From: Ruminiclostridium josui JCM 17888
Lineage (GTDB): Bacteria > Bacillota > Clostridia > Acetivibrionales > DSM-1351
Length of the DNA: 64,000 bases
Reading direction: 5' to 3'
NCBI RefSeq assembly: GCF_000526495.1
Contig: NZ_JAGE01000002.1
Location: 496,001 to 560,000 of the forward strand
The notes beneath the pieces were generated by a model. The model searched no databases. It saw only the letters and a program-made list of their open reading frames with translations, and was not told where the DNA came from. The first letter of the stretch is position 1. Every line of letters starts with the position of its first letter. This document shows positions 59,562 to 64,000 of this stretch, piece after piece. Position numbers and translations under genes: made by a program.

Positions 59562-62500
59562 ATGATAAGTGCAATAGAAGAAGGCGTTATCTGCAATGAA
59601 GAGTTACCTGAGGTTAGCGTATATTTGCTTCCTTCTGATTCAAGCAAACTGAAAGAAGTAATGAAAAATGGAAATATCCTTGGAGTCATCAAATATAGTA
59701 ATCAAGAAAAGAGTAATGATTTTGAAACATTAAAAGATGGCTATCCTGAATTAAGTGTTAACATGAAGGTGCTTTTGGGGGATGTATATTACGAAGTTTG
59801 GACGTCAAGTAAGCCTGTTTCTTATGGAAGTATGGGTGATCTGCAATATGCGACAGACGGATTTCACCACTTTTTAACTGTTAGCATAAAAGAGGATAAC
59901 ATAGGACTGAAAGAAGCTGGCAAGCTTGCATATGATTCAATCTTTGAGGCTATCGGAAGAAATAATTACCCGAACATTTCAAGAATTTGGAATAATATCC
60001 CCAATATTAACGAATATGCAAATGAAACAGAAAGGTATACTCAGTTTTGCCATGGCAGAGCGGATTCTTTCCAGAACAACAGAAGTATTTATCCTGCAGC
60101 AACAGGAATCGGCTGTCGTGGAGACAGTGTTGGAATTTATGCGATTTCCACATCAAAAGATATAAACAAATATATTGAAAACCCAAACCAGACTCCTGCA
60201 TATAAATATCCGCAGAAGTATGGAATAAAGTCCCCGAGCTTTGCAAGAGCAACCTATACGGGGTATGGTCCAGACAAAGGGACATTGTATATATCTGGGA
60301 CAGCCAGCATTATAGGCCATGAGACAGTTCACGTAGGTGATGTAAGAAAGCAGTGTGAGACAACCATAGATAATATCAAGGTTCTGATATCTGAAAAGAA
60401 TTTATACAATTATGGGATAAATAGAGGTTTTACTCTTGAAGACCTGGATTGTATCAAGGTATATATTAAAAACGAAGAGGACTTTGAGACTGTCAGAGAT
60501 ATTTGCAGCAAGGAATTTTTGCCCGATAAATCAATCGTTTATTTAAAGGCTGATGTATGCAGAAGTGATCTTCTGGTTGAAATTGAGGGTGTCATTATGG
60601 CAAATAGAGGAAAAGAACAATTTGATGGAGCAATAACCTTTTCGGAGGCAAGAAAAGCAAAATTGGGTAAATGGACTTTAGACATGGAAATGTCCAAGAA
60701 AAACCTTAAAGCCGGAGAAAATCTACAGTTTAAGCTGCGAATAAACCTATCGACAAACATACTTAATGGATTTATGAATGGCAGTAGACTGACACCAAAA
60801 TCATTGCTACTCTTATTTACCTCAGAGCGGTGCTTCGACTCCCAAGGCATCCATCGAATACCGCTAGATGAGAAAATGTCTACACTGTTGACACCTACAG
60901 GCCTGGCTATTGAGGGAGGCAGTTCCAATGCCATAAGTAAACATACGGGCAGCAGGTATAGAAACCCTATTGATGAAATGTTTGAGATACCCCTAAATGA
61001 ACTTCAAAAAGGGTACAGTGACAACTTTTTTTGGATAGAAGGCAAATATGAAATTCCTTTACCCCAAGACATGCCACCCGGAGTTTATAGGATACGCTTG
61101 GATTTTGGAATATCGGATGGCAAAAACAATTTCAGCCTTAACCATGAAGAGTTTGGTGGACGGCCTGAAAATGATGATGATATTTCATTAGTTTATTCGC
61201 CGCCTTTTACTGTAAGCGGACAAGATGTTTATGGTAATTGGATTAATGCAGCCAATATTGAGAAAAGGTTGTACTGGGTGCTGCTGAATCAATACAAATC
61301 CAATGGATATCAAGGTGTTGTGGCAGAAGAAGACAAACACAACTTTGCGTTATCTAACAGGAATATTGTTCATGATGAAGTTATTCTGCCTTTGTATGAT
61401 GAAAGAGGAAACATAAATACATATAATTTGGAACCTGTATTTGCAACTGACCTTGTGGATTGTCAGAGAAATATACCTTGGAATTATCATTCAGGACAAC
61501 TATCAATTAAAGTGTATGATCCTGATGGAAACGAAAATGATCTGGGTTCTGCTGCATTTGTTGAAAATATAAACGGTTGTGCAACCACAGGCAAAACTAG
61601 TTTTATACAATGGAAGCCCCATAAGTATGGACAGTACAAGGTTATTGCAAAGGGCTGGATTGAAGATATATGGGGAAACCGCTACTATGGAGGCGGAACC
61701 TATGAATTTTGGATTGCAAAAAGAATAACTTTTGGTACATCCACATTTATGGGAATGCCTTTTAGTGTTGGATACGGATATGGTGCTGAAATTGGGTTTG
61801 CCCCTGCGGTTCCTGCGGATGTTACTGTCAAGGTAGATCTTTACGTAGGTTCTGATCCTAATAATGTAAAGACGTCAACTTCCCAAGGCAAAGCAAGTAG
61901 CGGTGGAATGTTCAGTACAGCCTATGGAATGCAAAAATTTGTGTTTGACGAACCGGGAGAATATCATGCAAAACTAAGGGCTACATACACTGATAATGAA
62001 GGCCACTTATGGGTATGTACTTTACGTCATGCAGGTGTTATTCATACGGGAAAAGGACCTCTTATAGCCCATGGGAAAAAGCTGAAGGAATGTAAAGATT
62101 ATTTATCTCCACAACAGTATGGTTATCCATACAATTACGGAGAAGTACTACTTGTGCCAGAGGATGGATACGGTGCCAATATGATTGAGCCGGTTCTCAC
62201 GTACACCATCAGTGGAAGAGAAGATAAGAATGACTTTGAAAAAGTCGGTGCCAGCAATGTCAGAATCGTAGCCTCAAAGGATTTGTGTCCTCATCTTTAT
62301 CCGGAATATATAACTGACTGGGCATATTACTATGTAGGTGCATCTTGCCCCGGTCTGTCGGCAAGATTTATGGTTGCAGAAGATGGTGTGTACAAGCCGT
62401 CCTGGCCCGTAAGTGCAACTAATTTTGGCGGTCAGATTGGCGCATCAAATACCGGCAGTACTCTGGGAACTCCATACAGGCTACTTGGAGGCGTAGTTTT

Positions 62501-63317
62501 ACGCAAAAAAAATGAAACACCCATGTATGGTGATTATATTTCCAATGCATTTATTATATCTAAAGGCTCTGAAGCACGAGTTATCAAAGCTGGAGAAGAA
62601 CTTTTGGTAGGAGCAAAAGGAGCGAAATTCAGGTACTATATTATCTCTCACCGTCCTGGATTGCTCTACGAACAAGACTACTTGTTCTGGCCATATTTGC
62701 AGATGGATCCTATTGTTCCGGCGCATATAAATTATACACTAACATATCCTGATGGCAGAAAAAGGACTGTTCAAGGAAGTGCCGATAGTAAACTGGGGTA
62801 TTTTATGTCACCTGAAAGGTTTCCTCTTGACCAACCAGGCGTATACAGAATCAATTTTGAGTCAAATTGGAATGGCTACAAGGGAAGTATGCCTGGTATG
62901 CCCAAAGATGGAGCTTATATCTTTGTATATGAAAAGGAAAGACCTGCTAATTTCAGTTATATCAAATTGAACCTTAGAAAACAGCAGAAATTTGATATAG
63001 AGGAAGGATTGATTATTGAAGGAGTAAGCAGTGCCAAGAAGGTATATTATGCTTCTATTACACCGGGGGCATTGGTAGAGCAAGGGGAAATTCCAGTGGA
63101 GAATGGCCGCTTTAAGTACCACTTTTCACCAGAGGCAGCCAATAATAATGTTCCTATTTATGACATAAAAAATGTTGTTACCGGACGAAAAGAGACTGGT
63201 AGAATTATTCATCTGACATTTTTTGCTCAGGAAGAAGATGGAAATGGTGGAATATGGCACTCTTATGCAAGGGTAATTATCAGAGGGACAATGGCATTTT
63301 ATACATATGACTGTTAA
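59562..63317 (+). CDS. chorismatase (FkbO/Hyg5 family) fused to a ~900-residue beta-rich C-terminal region
   Basis: A 1251-residue protein. Residues about 1-348 match chorismatases: ERYTQFCHGRADSF, YPAATGIGCRGD, ENPNQTPAYKYPQKYG, SPSFARATYT, SGTASIIGHETVHVGDVR and VCRSDLLVEIEG. Glu340 aligns with the catalytic Glu. Gly246 and Cys333 occupy the positions that distinguish Hyg5-type (3-hydroxybenzoate) from FkbO-type (dihydrocyclohexene carboxylate) enzymes, which carry Ala at both. The remaining 900 residues, beginning near MANRGKEQF, are rich in beta-strands, aromatic residues and Gly/Pro turns (e.g. PGVYRIRLDFG, PGEYHAKLRATY, PGVYRINFES), like serial Ig-like sandwiches. I do not recognise a family. 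There is no signal peptide. Normal chorismatases are about 340 residues. ATG 59553 is in frame, but GGAGG fits 59562. It sits directly behind PKS D and probably supplies the starter acid. Confidence 0.82.
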   Translation: MISAIEEGVICNEELPEVSVYLLPSDSSKLKEVMKNGNILGVIKYSNQEKSNDFETLKDGYPELSVNMKVLLGDVYYEVWTSSKPVSYGSMGDLQYATDGFHHFLTVSIKEDNIGLKEAGKLAYDSIFEAIGRNNYPNISRIWNNIPNINEYANETERYTQFCHGRADSFQNNRSIYPAATGIGCRGDSVGIYAISTSKDINKYIENPNQTPAYKYPQKYGIKSPSFARATYTGYGPDKGTLYISGTASIIGHETVHVGDVRKQCETTIDNIKVLISEKNLYNYGINRGFTLEDLDCIKVYIKNEEDFETVRDICSKEFLPDKSIVYLKADVCRSDLLVEIEGVIMANRGKEQFDGAITFSEARKAKLGKWTLDMEMSKKNLKAGENLQFKLRINLSTNILNGFMNGSRLTPKSLLLLFTSERCFDSQGIHRIPLDEKMSTLLTPTGLAIEGGSSNAISKHTGSRYRNPIDEMFEIPLNELQKGYSDNFFWIEGKYEIPLPQDMPPGVYRIRLDFGISDGKNNFSLNHEEFGGRPENDDDISLVYSPPFTVSGQDVYGNWINAANIEKRLYWVLLNQYKSNGYQGVVAEEDKHNFALSNRNIVHDEVILPLYDERGNINTYNLEPVFATDLVDCQRNIPWNYHSGQLSIKVYDPDGNENDLGSAAFVENINGCATTGKTSFIQWKPHKYGQYKVIAKGWIEDIWGNRYYGGGTYEFWIAKRITFGTSTFMGMPFSVGYGYGAEIGFAPAVPADVTVKVDLYVGSDPNNVKTSTSQGKASSGGMFSTAYGMQKFVFDEPGEYHAKLRATYTDNEGHLWVCTLRHAGVIHTGKGPLIAHGKKLKECKDYLSPQQYGYPYNYGEVLLVPEDGYGANMIEPVLTYTISGREDKNDFEKVGASNVRIVASKDLCPHLYPEYITDWAYYYVGASCPGLSARFMVAEDGVYKPSWPVSATNFGGQIGASNTGSTLGTPYRLLGGVVLRKKNETPMYGDYISNAFIISKGSEARVIKAGEELLVGAKGAKFRYYIISHRPGLLYEQDYLFWPYLQMDPIVPAHINYTLTYPDGRKRTVQGSADSKLGYFMSPERFPLDQPGVYRINFESNWNGYKGSMPGMPKDGAYIFVYEKERPANFSYIKLNLRKQQKFDIEEGLIIEGVSSAKKVYYASITPGALVEQGEIPVENGRFKYHFSPEAANNNVPIYDIKNVVTGRKETGRIIHLTFFAQEEDGNGGIWHSYARVIIRGTMAFYTYDC
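60606..63317 (+). other. unrecognised beta-rich C-terminal region of the chorismatase fusion
   Basis: About 900 residues after the chorismatase fold. At least three segments share a pattern of Pro-Gly-x-Tyr-x-(Ile/Ala)-x-(Leu/Phe), typical of the last strand of Ig-like modules. No catalytic motif, transmembrane helix or export signal is evident. Such modules are more usual in extracellular proteins, which makes their fusion to a cytosolic enzyme odd. Confidence 0.6.
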
Positions 63318-63340
63318 TCAATCATGTCACAAAGGAGATG

Positions 63341-64000
63341 ATGGTAATAATTACAACAAACAGAGAGCAAGAAGTACCGAATAACGAATCTATCTTTAAC
63401 AAGGAACAGCCAAGCAGTTATGAAGGACAAGCCCGGCTAGAAGCCTTGACAGAAACTATGAATGAATACATGGTACCCAGTAAGGAGTTTAATAGGTTTC
63501 AAGAGGCAGCCACAGAATTAGAAAATATATCTAAGCTACTATTATTCAATGCTTTTAGGGAAATGGGAGTTTTCTGTGATGCAGGAGAAAGGTACCATGA
63601 AGATGAGTTAAAAAGCAAACTGAATATCATTTACCAATACGGCCGCCTTTTTGGTGCACTTTTAGGCATGGTAGAAGATGCTGGGTTTGTTTACAGGGAA
63701 GGTAAATATGTATTTTTGACCAGAAAGGCAGAGGACGAAAGCATAAGATATAAGCTGAATAATAAAGAAAGAATGTTTGGCGATTATCTTTATGCTTATC
63801 CTGAAATGAAGGCTCAAATAAAGTTCCTGGGAGCTTGTGTAGAGAATTATCCAAGGATTCTTACAGGGAAAATACACCCTGCACAAATCATGTTTCCTAA
63901 GGGGTCCATGGAGCTTGTTGAGAATATCTATAAACATAATGCCAGCTCGGATTACTACAATGGCTTAGTTACACACAGCGTAGAGAATTACATCGAAAAA
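63341..64000 (+). CDS. N-terminal part of a further PKS-type protein beginning with a methyltransferase-like region (partial)
   Basis: The frame is open from ATG 63341 (an ATG at 63338 is also in frame, directly after AAGGAG) to the right edge, 220 codons. After a polar N-terminus the sequence is clearly homologous to the N-terminal lid region of the C-methyltransferase that opens PKS B: compare YPRILTGKIHPAQIMFPKGS here with LPEILTGKTPATDIMFPNSS there, and both continue with the SMxLVExIYK pattern. The SAM-binding motif would lie beyond the window. It could be another split extension module, a loading module, or a stand-alone methyltransferase. It starts 24 bases after the chorismatase gene and so continues the operon. 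Confidence 0.75.
   Translation, partial: MVIITTNREQEVPNNESIFNKEQPSSYEGQARLEALTETMNEYMVPSKEFNRFQEAATELENISKLLLFNAFREMGVFCDAGERYHEDELKSKLNIIYQYGRLFGALLGMVEDAGFVYREGKYVFLTRKAEDESIRYKLNNKERMFGDYLYAYPEMKAQIKFLGACVENYPRILTGKIHPAQIMFPKGSMELVENIYKHNASSDYYNGLVTHSVENYIEK

Overview
The window looks like the chromosome of a mesophilic, cellulosome-forming clostridium of the Ruminiclostridium (Clostridium cellulolyticum / papyrosolvens / josui) group. The DNA is AT-rich with strong AGGAGG ribosome-binding sites. It encodes an S-layer-anchored GH5 cellulase and a GH27 alpha-galactosidase whose type I dockerin carries Ala-Leu in both recognition positions, as in C. cellulolyticum-type dockerins. The species assignment is inference.

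Layout. (1) 1-6198: a nitrogenase-like operon, with the 3' end of one component-1-type subunit, a second component-1-type subunit, an SsuABC/TauABC/NrtABC-type ABC importer (ATPase, two permeases, lipoprotein), decayed ORFs, and a NifH-type iron protein with all expected Cys ligands. It looks like a nitrogenase-family reductase coupled to uptake of a small substrate. (2) 6257-8573: a DUF4418-like membrane protein, an FtsX/MacB-type permease and its ATPase. (3) 8686-13433: GH5-CBM-SLH cellulase (minus strand) and GH27-dockerin (plus strand), divergently transcribed from a 0.5-kb region. (4) 13434-14576: a broken effector-binding gene, a terminator and a well-formed promoter. (5) 14577-64000 and beyond: a very large trans-AT polyketide synthase (PKS) operon.

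The PKS operon runs: donor ACP, decarboxylating KS (Cys to Ser), AT-ER didomain protein, PKS A, PKS B, PKS C, HMG-CoA-synthase-like protein, ECH1, PKS D with a terminal thioester reductase, a chorismatase fused to about 900 residues of unrecognised beta-rich sequence, and a further protein starting with a methyltransferase-type region. The PKS modules contain no cis AT; malonyl units should come from the AT-ER protein.

The four PKS proteins read as M1 KS-DH-KR-ACP-DH*-ACP; M2 KS-DH-KR-ACP(dead) then MT-ACP on the next protein; M3 KS-ACP-ACP-ER; M4 KS-KR-ACP; M5 KS0 then DH-ACP on the next protein; M6 KS-DH-KR-ACP; M7 KS-ACP-ACP; M8 KS-DH-KR-ACP; M9 KS-ACP(dead)-ACP-ACP-TR. The ACP pairs of M3 and M7 carry the Trp flag for beta-branching, matching the HMG-synthase cassette in the same operon. 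No loading module precedes KS1. The chorismatase has the Gly and Cys typical of Hyg5-type (3-hydroxybenzoate-forming) enzymes, so a hydroxybenzoate-primed, reductively released, doubly beta-branched polyene-like chain is the leading hypothesis. I do not recognise a known product.
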